A DNA stretch of 64,000 nucleotides from Pseudonocardiales bacterium (GTDB lineage Bacteria; Actinomycetota; Actinomycetes; Mycobacteriales; Pseudonocardiaceae): assembly GCA_019243635.1 (NCBI GenBank), contig JAFAUB010000090.1, forward strand, positions 1-64,000, in the 5' to 3' direction. Each line of letters opens with the position of its first letter. Position 1 is the stretch's first letter. The translations under genes were made by a program, and so were the position numbers. Shown here piece after piece: positions 21,425 through 29,704 of this stretch. The notes under the pieces were generated by a model, which was not told the DNA's origin, ran no database searches, and was given only the letters and a program-made list of their open reading frames with translations.

Positions 21425-22252
21425 ATGCGGGTGTCGACACCCGAGCCGCCACGGCGCACGATCGGCTACACCGTGAACGCAGTCGAGCACTTCGTCGCCT
21501 TGCTGGCTGGGCGTGGGCCCGGGCCGGAGATCGACGTGGGCGCGCTCGCGATCGCCGCCGGCGCGGATCCGGAGCTTGACGTCGACGTCTGGCTGCGCGA
21601 GCTGGACCGGCTGGCCGAGCGGGTCGACTCGCTCGAGACGCTCATCCACCGGCTGTTCGTCGAGGAGAGGTTCACCGGCAACACCACGAACTACTACGAC
21701 CCGCGCAACTCGCTGCTGGACCAGGTGCTCGGCCGCAGGCTCGGCCTTCCGATCACGTTGTCGGTCGTCTGCCTCGAGGTGGGGCGCCGCGCCGGGGTGT
21801 CGCTGGAGGGCGTCAGCATGCCCGGTCATTTCCTCGTCCGGCCGCTGGCCACCGATCATTACCTCGACGCGTTCAACGGCGGCGCGCTGCTTGACCTCGC
21901 CGGTTGCGAGGCGCTGTTCCGCACCGCTAACCAGGCCGGTCCGGATGTCCCGTTCGGGCGGCACCTACTGACGACCGCGCCCAGGAGGGCGATCTTCGTC
22001 CGCATCCTGCAGAACCTGCGGACCGCCTACCGGGACCTCGGACGTCCCGCCGACCTGGAATGGGTACTGCGGATGCGCCTGGCGCTGCCCGGGGTGGGGA
22101 GCCAGGAACTCATCGAGCTGGGGCATACGCTCGGCCGGCAAGGCCGCTTCCTCGAGGGCGCCAAGTTCCTCGAGTCGCAGATCTCCCAGTGGCCGCAGCA
22201 CGCGGAGCTCCTCGAGTACGCAGCGCGCAGCCTACGAGCGCAGCTCAACTGA
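21425..22252 (+). CDS. SirB1/YchA family transglutaminase-like protein
   Basis: A 275-residue protein with the SirB1 core: YYDPRNSLLDQVLGRRLG, GLPITLSVVCLEVGRRAG and GVSMPGHFLVR, then tetratricopeptide-like helices near the C-terminus. The family is related to transglutaminases, but the catalytic Cys position reads VVCLEV and activity is unproven. Its role is unclear. It starts 21 bases after the peptidase and is probably in the same transcript. Confidence 0.85.
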   Translation: MRVSTPEPPRRTIGYTVNAVEHFVALLAGRGPGPEIDVGALAIAAGADPELDVDVWLRELDRLAERVDSLETLIHRLFVEERFTGNTTNYYDPRNSLLDQVLGRRLGLPITLSVVCLEVGRRAGVSLEGVSMPGHFLVRPLATDHYLDAFNGGALLDLAGCEALFRTANQAGPDVPFGRHLLTTAPRRAIFVRILQNLRTAYRDLGRPADLEWVLRMRLALPGVGSQELIELGHTLGRQGRFLEGAKFLESQISQWPQHAELLEYAARSLRAQLN

Positions 22253-22268
22253 GCCCGCGACGCCGCAG

Positions 22269-22350
22269 AAGGTGCACAGGCATCCATAAGCCCTGCGTGA
22301 GCGGGTTGAAAGGTGCACAAGCCTCCATGAGACCCTGCAGGGGTGGGTTG
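22269..22350. repeat. two diverged ~40-bp direct repeats with GGTGCACA core
   Basis: Units at 22269-22306 and 22310-22350 share AAGGTGCACA, a CTCCAT-like centre, CCCTGC and a terminal GGGTTG, with scattered substitutions. They lie between the SirB1-like stop and the convergent membrane-protein stop. The palindromic GTGCAC core suggests a protein site, but no function is known. Confidence 0.6.
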
Positions 22351-22360
22351 GGGCGGGAGC

Positions 22361-22759
22361 TCAGGGCGCTTGGCGGTGCGCGCGGGTGGCCCAACGTAGC
22401 GCGGGCGGGCAGAACAGCAGCACCAGCACGGTCACACAGAACGCCGCAGCCGGCAGCCCGTAGGCTGGCTGGGACGATGGGCCCGCGGCGTACCAGCAGA
22501 CTCCGAGCAGCAGGAGCTGAGCGACGATGGCCGGAGTGCGAGCGCCGTGGCGGCCCCGCACCAGGTTCGCACCCACGACGAGCAGGATGACCCCGAAGCC
22601 GGCCAACCACGCCGCGGTGGCCCCCACCGGCACCGGACCGGTGGGTCCGCGCGCCGCCGCGACGAGTAGACCGGCCGCGATCACCATCCCAACCAGGCCC
22701 TGCAGCCCCACCAGCACACCCGCGGCACGTACCGGACGTGGCGCGGCGGCGGTGTTCAC
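22361..22759 (-). CDS. small integral membrane protein (Rv3217c-like position)
   Basis: A 132-residue protein with four predicted transmembrane segments (about 13-35, 45-65, 75-90 and 100-118) separated by short Arg/Gly loops. Function is unknown. In mycobacteria a membrane protein of similar size sits at this place beside whiB1, so the position supports a real gene. There is no signal peptide cleavage site. Confidence 0.7.
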   Translation of the reverse strand: MNTAAAPRPVRAAGVLVGLQGLVGMVIAAGLLVAAARGPTGPVPVGATAAWLAGFGVILLVVGANLVRGRHGARTPAIVAQLLLLGVCWYAAGPSSQPAYGLPAAAFCVTVLVLLFCPPALRWATRAHRQAP

Positions 22760-23133
22760 GCCGCCTCCGCGCGCGGGAGCACCGCGACGGTCACCGCAGC
22801 AGCGTAGCTGCCGACCTCAGTCTCGCCGCCACGACGGTGCACCGGCGCCCAGCGCGAAACTGGGCCGAAACGTTCGGACTGGCAGTCTCGTTAGACCTCG
22901 TAGGGCTAGCTGCTGAGAGGCCCCATGGCCTGGCGGGTCAGGGAGTTTCTTGGTCGGTTCGCCGTGGTGATCCTATCGCGGTGGCCGAGCGGAGCGGGCA
23001 GTGGTGATCAAACGATCGTGACGCACAGCTACGTCCGAATGGTGTTTGGCGAATCGGTTTCACCTGCGGTTGGCGGTTCGAGCGGCGGGGGTACCCGCCG
23101 GGTGAATTGACCCGCTGCGCCCGTAGATACCTC
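22760..23133. other. intergenic region upstream of whiB1
   Basis: No convincing gene. A 61-codon frame from 22925 starts MAWRVREFLGRF but has no recognisable family or codon support. The region probably carries divergent promoters for the membrane-protein gene and whiB1. An imperfect TGATC/GATCGTGA cluster near 23007 may be a further regulatory site. Confidence 0.5.
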
Positions 23134-23166
23134 TTGACATCGCGGGTGATTGTGAAATCATTCACA
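23134..23166 (+). promoter_or_regulatory. whiB1 promoter region with perfect CRP-type palindrome
   Basis: TTGACA at 23134-23139 is a consensus -35. TGTGA-N6-TCACA occupies 23151-23166, a perfect match to the CRP/Cmr consensus, and overlaps where the -10 would fall. In M. tuberculosis whiB1 is controlled by the cAMP-receptor protein from sites upstream of the gene. A site over the core promoter would favour repression here. Confidence 0.75.
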
Positions 23167-23238
23167 AGCCCAAATGACAGACGACGACGGTGCTGGGACG
23201 CAGGAGTTCACCAGCGCGATCGACGAGGAGCAAGCACC

Positions 23239-23493
23239 ATGGACTGGCGCCACCGCGCGGCCTGCCGAGACGAGGACCCTGAGCTGTTCTTCCCCGTGGG
23301 AACCAGCGGCCCCGCTCTGCTGCAGATCACCGAGGCGAAAGCTGTCTGTCGGCGCTGCCCGGTCAATGCCGAGTGCCTCAACTGGGCACTCGCCTCCGGG
23401 CAGGATGCTGGCGTGTGGGGCGGTATGAGCGAGGACGAGCGGCGCGCCGTGAAGCGGCGCAAAGCTCGCACCGGGGCCCGTAACGGCGTCTGA
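23239..23493 (+). CDS. whiB1: WhiB1 iron-sulfur transcriptional regulator
   Basis: An 84-residue Wbl protein nearly identical in pattern to mycobacterial WhiB1. Cys9, Cys37, Cys40 and Cys46 bind a nitric-oxide-sensitive [4Fe-4S] cluster. GVWGG at 58-62 and the basic tail (KRRKAR) bind sigma-A and DNA. The ATG opening MDWRHRAACRDEDPE was chosen; the longer reading frame upstream crosses the promoter and CRP site. The gene is essential in mycobacteria. Confidence 0.96.
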   Translation: MDWRHRAACRDEDPELFFPVGTSGPALLQITEAKAVCRRCPVNAECLNWALASGQDAGVWGGMSEDERRAVKRRKARTGARNGV

Positions 23494-23502
23494 CCCGCGC
23501 AT

Positions 23503-23550
23503 GAATCGTGAGGGGCCCGGCACATCACGAAGCCGGGCCCCTCACGATTC
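23503..23550. terminator. bidirectional terminator between whiB1 and pdtaS
   Basis: A perfect 19-bp stem (23503-23521 with 23532-23550) and a 10-base loop lie just after whiB1 and 25 bases from the convergent pdtaS stop. There is no T-run, so it would work as a strong GC hairpin in either direction. Confidence 0.85.
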
Positions 23551-23574
23551 GTCGGCCGGGTGCTGATCCCGCTG

Positions 23575-25062
23575 TCAACGGCGCGCGGTCAGCGGTAGCC
23601 TCAGCACCGCCATAGTGCCATGGGGCTGTCTTCGTTGCAGTTCCAGGGATCCTCTCAGTTCGGAACCGACCAGCGTTCGGACGATCTGTAAACCCAGTCG
23701 CTCAGCCTGTGCCGGCGAGAAATCGACTGGAAGCCCGCGTCCGTCATCAGAGACGATCACCTCCAGAGATCCTGCGGACCGTTCGGCGCGAAGTACCACC
23801 TCACCGCCCTGGCCCTGGTCGAAGGCGTGCTCCAGAGCGTTCTGCACCAGCTCGGTAAGCACCATGACCAGTGGCATGGCGAGCTCGGCGGCCAGGACCC
23901 CCATGGCGCCCTCCCGTCGCACGACGACCCGGCTCTCCTCCCCCGATACCTCGGCGACCATGGAGAGCACCTTGTCCACGACGTCATCAATGTCCACCCG
24001 CTCGTCGAGGGAGATCGACAGCGTCTCGTGCACCATGGCGATGGAGTCCACCCGACGCACCGACTCCTGCAGCGCCTGGCGGGCCTCGATATTCGCGGTG
24101 CGGCGAGACTGCAACCGCAGCAGCGCGGCCACTGTCTGTAGGTTGTTCTTCACCCGATGGTGGATCTCCCTGATGGTGGCGTCCTTGGACAGCAGCGCAC
24201 GGTCGCGGCTGCGTAGCTCGGTCACGTCGCGGACCAGGACCAACGCTCCGACCGACGCTCCCCTGGGACGCAGTGGCAGCGCGCGGAACAGCATCGTGGC
24301 GCCAGCGGCGTCGGCCTCGATGCGCGTACTCGGGCTGCCCTGGATCGCGGCGCGGATCCGCTGCGCGACCTCTGCGGCGTCGAACGGATCGGAGATCAGT
24401 TCGCGGGTCAGAGGGGCGAGCTGCTCACCTCGGAGGTCCGCCGCGTGCCCCATCCGGTGGTACGCCGACAACGCGTTGGGACTCGCGTAGATCACGCTCC
24501 CGGCCGCGTCGAGCCGGAGCAAGCCGTCGCCCGCACGCGGGCCACCGTGCCGGTCCGGGGTCGTGCCGGCGTCCGGAAAGGTGCCATCGGCCAGCATCTG
24601 GCACAGGTCTGTGGCGATTCCCAGGTACGCGATCTCCAGCGGGCTGGGCACCCGGGGCACCGCCAGGTTGGCCTCCCGTCCCAGCACGGCGATCCGCCGC
24701 TCGCCCAGCCGCACCGGCACCACCTCGTGCCGCACCGGAACGCCGAGCAGCCAGCGCGGCTGATCGTCCCGCAGGATGCCACCGTGGCGCAACGCCTGGC
24801 GTAGCTGGGGGAACTCGATGTCGTCGGCGCGGCTGCCGACCACGTCCTCGGGATGGACGGTGGGGCCGGTGGTAGGCCGGACGTGAGCCACGCAGAGGAA
24901 CTCCGCCGGTGCCTCGGCGGCGTCCAGCGGCGCCCACATCAGCAGATCGGCGAAGGCCAGATCAGCGAGCAACTGCCACTCGGCGACGATCCGCTGCAGG
25001 TGAGCGACCGCCGCGCCGGAGCACTGGGTGTGCTGGGCGAGCAGCTCGCTCAGCGTCGACAT
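23575..25062 (-). CDS. pdtaS: PdtaS-type sensor histidine kinase
   Basis: A 495-residue soluble kinase of the HisKA_2/HWE class. Residues 1-150 are the GAF-like sensor, about 170-280 a PAS domain, and REIHHRVKNN near residue 300 carries the phosphoacceptor His. The ATPase part has the N-box around LVQNALEHAF and the G-box DDGRGLPVDF. In mycobacteria PdtaS phosphorylates the RNA-binding antiterminator PdtaR and responds to copper and nitric oxide. PdtaR is not in the window. It sits beside whiB1, as in mycobacteria. Confidence 0.94.
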   Translation of the reverse strand: MSTLSELLAQHTQCSGAAVAHLQRIVAEWQLLADLAFADLLMWAPLDAAEAPAEFLCVAHVRPTTGPTVHPEDVVGSRADDIEFPQLRQALRHGGILRDDQPRWLLGVPVRHEVVPVRLGERRIAVLGREANLAVPRVPSPLEIAYLGIATDLCQMLADGTFPDAGTTPDRHGGPRAGDGLLRLDAAGSVIYASPNALSAYHRMGHAADLRGEQLAPLTRELISDPFDAAEVAQRIRAAIQGSPSTRIEADAAGATMLFRALPLRPRGASVGALVLVRDVTELRSRDRALLSKDATIREIHHRVKNNLQTVAALLRLQSRRTANIEARQALQESVRRVDSIAMVHETLSISLDERVDIDDVVDKVLSMVAEVSGEESRVVVRREGAMGVLAAELAMPLVMVLTELVQNALEHAFDQGQGGEVVLRAERSAGSLEVIVSDDGRGLPVDFSPAQAERLGLQIVRTLVGSELRGSLELQRRQPHGTMAVLRLPLTARR

Positions 25063-25103
25063 CTCGGCCCACCACCTCGCCGCCTGCCCTCGCCCGAGGG
25101 CGA

Positions 25104-25137
25104 CGTCACTCGACCACGGACGTCACTCGACCACGGC
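25104..25137. repeat. 17-bp tandem duplication at the 3' end of the biotinyl-protein gene
   Basis: CGTCACTCGACCACGG occurs at 25104 and again at 25121 with no spacer. The second copy covers the last codons and stop of the biotinyl-protein gene. The first is a duplicate lying between it and pdtaS. Confidence 0.85.
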
Positions 25138-25338
25138 GATCAGGTCACCCTGCTGCACGACGTCGCCCTCCGAGACCGCCAATTTCGCGACAGTTCCTTC
25201 GACCTCCGACAGGACGGGGATCTCCATCTTCATCGACTCGAGGATCACCAACGTGTCACCGTCAGACACCGCATCGCCCTCGGCGACCACGATCTTCCAC
25301 ACACTGGCCACCATCTCGGCTCGGATCTCCTCAGTCAT
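25123..25338 (-). CDS. biotinyl/lipoyl attachment domain protein (TB7.3-like)
   Basis: A 71-residue single biotinyl domain. ESMKMEI holds the acceptor Lys37. Length and sequence match the mycobacterial TB7.3 protein next to pdtaS. It would carry biotin for an acyl-CoA carboxylase. A biotin carboxylase subunit without its own carrier is encoded at 60220-61557, a possible but unproven partner. The gene lies between pdtaS and the divergent bL37 gene. Confidence 0.92.
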   Translation of the reverse strand: MTEEIRAEMVASVWKIVVAEGDAVSDGDTLVILESMKMEIPVLSEVEGTVAKLAVSEGDVVQQGDLIAVVE

Positions 25339-25485
25339 GGATCGCCCTCCTCAAGCTCGGCCTTGTTATCCAACCACGGTGAGCGGTGCCCGGCCTGCGG
25401 CCAGCGACCGGCACAGTTCTGGCGCACCATGACACACTCGCCGTGACCGCAATGAGTCGCCCAAGCTCGACCAAGCCCAGGACCA

Positions 25486-25523
25486 ACCGACAGCGGGTCG
25501 ACCGACAGCGGGTCGACCGACAC
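25486..25523. repeat. 15-bp tandem repeat upstream of bL37
   Basis: ACCGACAGCGGGTCG occurs at 25486 and 25501, with a truncated third copy at 25516. It ends just before the ribosome site of the bL37 gene and so lies in its leader or promoter. Confidence 0.85.
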
Positions 25524-25539
25524 AGAGAGGAAGGACGTC

Positions 25540-25614
25540 GTGTCCAAGCGAGGCCGCAAGAAGCGTGACCGGAAAAAGAACGCCGCCAACCACGGTAAGC
25601 GTCCGAACACCTGA
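25540..25614 (+). CDS. 50S ribosomal protein bL37
   Basis: A 24-residue, highly basic peptide starting SKRGRKKRDRKKN and ending ANHGKRPNT. It matches bL37, the tiny actinobacterial large-subunit protein first seen in mycobacterial ribosome structures. The GTG start follows GAGAGGAAGG at good spacing and a perfect terminator comes 6 bases after the stop. It sits divergently from the biotinyl-protein gene and convergently with rsrA. It is short enough to be missed by automated gene calling. Confidence 0.9.
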   Translation: MSKRGRKKRDRKKNAANHGKRPNT

Positions 25615-25620
25615 GCCCCG

Positions 25621-25654
25621 CTGTGGGCCCGCCGGGACTCAGGCGGGCCCACAG
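25621..25654. terminator. terminator between bL37 and rsrA
   Basis: CTGTGGGCCCGCC (25621-25633) and its complement at 25642-25654 form a perfect 13-bp stem with an 8-base loop. It lies between convergent bL37 (stop 25614) and rsrA (stop 25661), so it can serve both. Confidence 0.88.
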
Positions 25655-25660
25655 GTGAGC

Positions 25661-25948
25661 TCAGCGCTCGCTGGAGAGCCCGGCGTGCGCTTGGCGCACC
25701 ATGATCTCGCGGATCGACTGACGCAACCTCTGCTTGAGTGCGTCGGGCGCGTGGTCCCCGCCGCACTTACGAGCCAGCAGCGCCTTGAGATGCCCCTCGA
25801 GACCGAACTCCTCCAGACACGGGCCGCAGTCCTCCAGATGCTGCCGCAGCAGCCGGCGCCGCTCGTGGTCACACTCGTTGTCCAGGAAAAGCCACAGCTG
25901 CGCGAGCACCTCGTGGCAGTCGGTGTCGTGAAGATCTCCACCACTCAT
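25661..25948 (-). CDS. rsrA: zinc-binding anti-sigma factor RsrA
   Basis: A 95-residue ZAS-family anti-sigma factor. The redox zinc motif is H-x3-C-x2-C (His37, Cys41, Cys44 in HLEDCGPC) with an additional Cys11. Reduced, zinc-loaded RsrA holds SigR. Thiol oxidation forms a disulfide and releases it. The start overlaps the sigR stop by 4 bases (ATGA), so anti-sigma and sigma are made together. In mycobacteria the counterpart is RshA. Confidence 0.94.
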   Translation of the reverse strand: MSGGDLHDTDCHEVLAQLWLFLDNECDHERRRLLRQHLEDCGPCLEEFGLEGHLKALLARKCGGDHAPDALKQRLRQSIREIMVRQAHAGLSSER

Positions 25949-26706
25949 GACGCGATCTCCGCATCACGCAGGAAGCCCCGCTCACGAGCAACCCCGGTGA
26001 GCATGTCGCGCAGCTGCTTGCGCCCCCGGTGTAGCCGCGACATCACAGTCCCGATCGGAGTACCCATGATCTCAGCGATCTCCTTGTACGCGAAGCCCTC
26101 GACGTCGGCCAGGTAGACGGCCATCCGGAAGTCCTCGGCCAGCTGGCTCAGGGCGTCCTTGACGTCGGAGTCGGGCAGCCGGTCCAGCGCCTCCATCTCC
26201 GCCGACCGCAGACCGGACGAGGTGTGTTGCGCGGCTTGGGCGAGCTGCCAGTCGGTGATCTCCTCAGTGGGCTGCGCCACTGGTTGGCGCTGCCGCTTGC
26301 GATACCCGTTGATGTAGGTGTTGGTGAGGATACGGTAGAGCCATGCCCTCAGGTTGGTGCCCGCGCGGAAGGACTCGAAGGCGCCGTAGGCCCTGAGATA
26401 GGTCTCCTGCACGAGATCCTCGGCGTCGGGCGGGTTGCGGGTCATCCGAAGCGCCGCCGCGTAGAGCTGGTCCAGCAAGGGCATCGCGTCACGCTCGAAG
26501 CGCGCGGCGCGCTGCTCCGGCGTCTCCAAGGCGCTCGCGGCGCGCTGCTCCGGCGTCTCCGGGGCGCTCTGGTCCTCGACACCCCGCTCGACGTGCTCCG
26601 ACGGCGGCTCCTGCGCCGCCGCCCCAGGGCCGTCTGACACCATCGTCCCTTCGAGACTCGACTCGGACCGGCCAGACTGGGCGGGCTCGGCGTTGTCGGC
26701 TGACAT
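25945..26706 (-). CDS. sigR: RNA polymerase ECF sigma factor SigR/SigH (thiol-oxidative stress)
   Basis: A 253-residue group-4 sigma factor. Region 2 carries [17 protein letters not shown] and the -10 recognition part [14 protein letters not shown]. Region 4 carries [29 protein letters not shown]. The N-terminal ~70 residues are a low-complexity extension with an in-frame duplication of ETPEQRAA. The frame is open to 26829, but that would include its own promoter at 26807-26832, so the ATG at 26706 (MSADNAEP), with a G-rich site upstream, is preferred. It controls thioredoxin, mycothiol and protein-quality genes and autoregulates. Confidence 0.92.
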   Translation of the reverse strand: MSADNAEPAQSGRSESSLEGTMVSDGPGAAAQEPPSEHVERGVEDQSAPETPEQRAASALETPEQRAARFERDAMPLLDQLYAAALRMTRNPPDAEDLVQETYLRAYGAFESFRAGTNLRAWLYRILTNTYINGYRKRQRQPVAQPTEEITDWQLAQAAQHTSSGLRSAEMEALDRLPDSDVKDALSQLAEDFRMAVYLADVEGFAYKEIAEIMGTPIGTVMSRLHRGRKQLRDMLTGVARERGFLRDAEIAS

Positions 26707-26806
26707 CACCGCGACCACCCCCATGCCCAGGTGTGCATCAATGGTCGAGGGTACGCGCCAACCGGGCGCTCGGCCTAGCGAAACTGTCGCTACCACGCAC
26801 CCGAGC

Positions 26807-26832
26807 AACGCCCCACCCGGCGCACGCATTCC
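26807..26832 (-). promoter_or_regulatory. SigR-type autoregulatory promoter
   Basis: On the minus strand GGAAT (26832-26828) and GTT (26809-26807) are separated by exactly 18 bases, the GGAAT-N18-GTT consensus of SigR/SigH promoters. Transcription would begin near 26800, about 95 bases upstream of the chosen sigR ATG. Confidence 0.8.
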
Positions 26833-26905
26833 GTGGCGTGATCACGGTTTGGGTGTCCAGAGCGACATCCCGTGTCACCCTGGGCACACAGACCGCGATC
26901 ACCAC

Positions 26906-27565
26906 TCAACCCAGCGGGCTGAGCCAGCGCTGTAGCCACCACGCCACCGCGCGTTCCACCGCCGCAGGGTCCGCCGTGAGCGAGTGGTCGCCGGGCAGCA
27001 GCACGACCTCGCGTCCGGCGGCGGGCTCAGGGCGGCCGAACCGGTCCCGCTCACCCTGCACGACAAGCACCGGCACGTCCACCCCGTCCAGCTCGCGCAT
27101 CCGGTCGCGATCCGGCCGCCCCGGTGGGTGCACAGGGAAGGCCAGGCATAACACCGCCACGGCACCCCCCGCCACCGCAGTGCGACAGGCCACCCTGGCC
27201 CCCGAGGAACGCCCCCCGAAGACCAGCGGCAGGTCGGCGAACACACCGTCGGCCAGATACCTGGCGACGGCCAGCCACGCCTCGTCCAGCTGCCGGGCCG
27301 GTGCCGGGGCACGCCGGCCCGCGACCCGGTAGGGCTGGGATATCAGCGCCACGTGCACCCCGCTCGCGGTCGCCGCCCGGGTGGTGGCCACCAGGTCGGG
27401 CGCGCTGGTGGCGCCACCGGCACCGTGCCCGAGCAACAGCGCCGCACGTTGCCCGAACAGCGGCTCCGCGCCGGACCCGGACAGCGGCTCCGCGCCAGGC
27501 CCCGGGCAGCAGTGCAGCTCGGCCTCGGCTGGGCCGTGGGGTGTGGGGATGGTCAGTCCGCTCAC
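26906..27565 (-). CDS. alpha/beta-fold hydrolase, KANL3/Tex30-like
   Basis: A 219-residue alpha/beta hydrolase of the small family with LLGHGAGG at the oxyanion strand and FGGRSSGARV holding the putative nucleophile Ser. The C-terminal GDHSL carries the likely His. Function is unknown. A 24-bp internal duplication gives GAEPLSGS-GAEPLFGQ near residue 30. The GTG start overlaps the stop of the SRAP gene (GTGA), so they are coupled. It ends about 75 bases beyond the sigR promoter. Confidence 0.8.
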   Translation of the reverse strand: MSGLTIPTPHGPAEAELHCCPGPGAEPLSGSGAEPLFGQRAALLLGHGAGGATSAPDLVATTRAATASGVHVALISQPYRVAGRRAPAPARQLDEAWLAVARYLADGVFADLPLVFGGRSSGARVACRTAVAGGAVAVLCLAFPVHPPGRPDRDRMRELDGVDVPVLVVQGERDRFGRPEPAAGREVVLLPGDHSLTADPAAVERAVAWWLQRWLSPLG

Positions 27566-28344
27566 CCGTGCAGGTCCAGGCTCAGCGGTGCGGGCTGCTC
27601 CGGGTCAACCCGTTCGACCAGCTCAGGACCGTCGCGCCGAACGTTGTTCACTGCGGTGGATACCGGCCGCAGCTCGAGAGCGTGCACCAGGTGCGCGGGC
27701 GGCTGCGTGAGTAGCTCCCGGGGGTCGTCACAGTCCGGATCCAGCCAGGCCCGCCACGCCTGAGCGGGCAGGATCAGCGGCATCCGGTTGTGGATCTCGG
27801 CGAGCGGACCCACCGCGTCGGTGGTCAGCACCGCGCAGGTCACCAACGGGGGTGCGGTGGCGTCCGGGGACCGCCAGATCGACCACAACCCGGCCATGGC
27901 GAGCCCGGAGCCGTCCGCCGGGGTGATGAAGAAGGGCTGCTTGTGGGTGGCTCTGACCGGATGGCCGGCTCGGTCGGCCGCCGGCCGCCACTCGTACCAG
28001 CCGTCGGCCGGCAGCAGGCAGCGCCGCCGGGCCACCGCGTCGCGGAAAGCGGGTTTGCCGGCCGCGCTCTCGGCCCGGGCGTTGATCAGCCGGGATCCGA
28101 CCCCCGGGTCCTTGGCCCAGTGCGGCACCAGTCCCCAGCGCATCACCCGGATGCTGCGCACCGTCCGATCCGGGTCGGGGACTCCCTTCGGACCGCGTGG
28201 ATGCCGGGTCACGACCGAGAGCACCGGTGTGGTCGGCGCGACGTTGTAGGCAGCTCCCGGCGCCGCGCCGTCGGTCTCGTCGACAGCGTCGAGCTCGACG
28301 GCCAGCGTCGCGGGACTCCTGGTCGAGGCGTACCTGCCGCACAT
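27562..28344 (-). CDS. SRAP-domain abasic-site DNA-protein crosslinking protein (YedK/HMCES)
   Basis: A 260-residue SRAP protein. The initiator Met is removed so that Cys2 (MCGRY) can bond covalently with abasic sites in single-stranded DNA, protecting them during replication. Other conserved points are YNVAPT (Asn34), [16 protein letters not shown] (active Glu) and HNRMPLIL (active His). Its place next to aroA matches Rv3226c of M. tuberculosis. The ATG at 28344 is fixed by the need for Cys2. Confidence 0.95.
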   Translation of the reverse strand: MCGRYASTRSPATLAVELDAVDETDGAAPGAAYNVAPTTPVLSVVTRHPRGPKGVPDPDRTVRSIRVMRWGLVPHWAKDPGVGSRLINARAESAAGKPAFRDAVARRRCLLPADGWYEWRPAADRAGHPVRATHKQPFFITPADGSGLAMAGLWSIWRSPDATAPPLVTCAVLTTDAVGPLAEIHNRMPLILPAQAWRAWLDPDCDDPRELLTQPPAHLVHALELRPVSTAVNNVRRDGPELVERVDPEQPAPLSLDLHG

Positions 28345-28411
28345 GGGGTCATCGTCGCACGCCCAGCACGCGATGGCCGGGCCCGCGCGCCGAGTACGCA
28401 ATGATGGCGCC

Positions 28412-29704
28412 ATGACGACCTCCACCCAGCCGCCGTGGGTCGCGCTACCCGCGCGGGGACCGGTGCGCGCCACCGTCACCGTGCCGGGATCGAAGTCGAT
28501 CACCAACCGGGCGCTGCTGCTGGCCGCGCTGGCCGGCACCGGCGGCACCGTCCGGGGGGCACTGCGCAGCCGGGACACCGATCTCATGGTCGGTGCGCTG
28601 CGCGCCTTGGGCGTGCCGATAGCCGGCCGCGGCGACGATCTGGAGGTGGCCGCGCACGACGGACTGCACGCGGGGGCGACGGTGGACTGCGGGCTGGCCG
28701 GCACCGTGATGCGCTTCGTGCCGCCGCTGGCCGCGCTGGCGCACGGCCCGGTCCGCTTCGACGGTGACGAGCGGGCCCGGCAGCGACCGATGAGCGCGGT
28801 GCTGGGAGCGCTGCGCGCGCTGGGTTGCCGGGTCGAGGGGGACGCCCTGCCGTTCGTGCTGCACGGCGTGCGCGGCCGGCCCGGCGGCGAGGTGTGGATC
28901 GACGCGTCGGGCTCCTCACAGTTCGTCTCCGGGCTGCTGCTGTCCGCCGCCGGGTACGACGGGGGTATCACGGTTCATCACGACGGCCCGCCGGTCCCCT
29001 CCCGGCCGCATATCGAGATGACCGTGCGGATGCTGACCGACCGGGGGGTGGAGGTGGACACCGACGGCGCGACGTGGTGGACGGTGGCTCCCGGCCCGGT
29101 CGCGGGCGGCGACCATGACGTCGAGCCGGACCTGTCCAACGCGACGGTGTTCCTGGCGGCGGCGGCGGTCACCGCTGGGCGGGTCACCGTGCCGGGCTGG
29201 CCGCGGCGCACCACCCAGGCCGGCGACGCGATCCGCCCGCTGCTGGCGCGGATGGGGTGCACGGTGGACCTGCACGAGCGCGGGCTGACCGTCTCGGGTC
29301 CTGCTCGGCTCACCGGCGTGGACACCGACCTGCGCGACGTCGGGGAGCTCACCCCGACGGTGGCGGCGCTGGCGGCGCTGGCCGGCGGGCCTTCGCGGCT
29401 GCGCGGGATCGCCCACCTGCGCGGGCACGAGACCGACCGGCTGGCCGCGCTGGCCACCGAGATCGGGGCACTGGGCGGTGACGTGCGGGAGGCCCCCGAC
29501 GGTCTGGAGATCCACCCCCGGCCGTTGCGGGGGGATCCCGGCCGCCCCTGGCGCGCCTACGCCGACCACCGGATGGCCACCGCGGGCGCGATCCTGGGCC
29601 TGGTGGTGCCGGGAGTCGCGGTCGACGACATCGCCGCGACGACCAAGACGATGCCGCGGTTCCCGGCGAGCTGGTCAGCGATGCTGGCGGGTGGTGCCGG
29701 CTGA
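28412..29704 (+). CDS. aroA: 3-phosphoshikimate 1-carboxyvinyltransferase (EPSP synthase)
   Basis: A 430-residue enzyme of the shikimate pathway, joining shikimate-3-phosphate and phosphoenolpyruvate. Seen motifs: [16 protein letters not shown] near the N-terminus, [26 protein letters not shown] and C-terminal [12 protein letters not shown]. Length is normal. The ATG at 28412 was preferred over an upstream ATG, which overlaps the divergent SRAP promoter region. The stop overlaps the probable rsgA start. Confidence 0.96.
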   Translation: MTTSTQPPWVALPARGPVRATVTVPGSKSITNRALLLAALAGTGGTVRGALRSRDTDLMVGALRALGVPIAGRGDDLEVAAHDGLHAGATVDCGLAGTVMRFVPPLAALAHGPVRFDGDERARQRPMSAVLGALRALGCRVEGDALPFVLHGVRGRPGGEVWIDASGSSQFVSGLLLSAAGYDGGITVHHDGPPVPSRPHIEMTVRMLTDRGVEVDTDGATWWTVAPGPVAGGDHDVEPDLSNATVFLAAAAVTAGRVTVPGWPRRTTQAGDAIRPLLARMGCTVDLHERGLTVSGPARLTGVDTDLRDVGELTPTVAALAALAGGPSRLRGIAHLRGHETDRLAALATEIGALGGDVREAPDGLEIHPRPLRGDPGRPWRAYADHRMATAGAILGLVVPGVAVDDIAATTKTMPRFPASWSAMLAGGAG

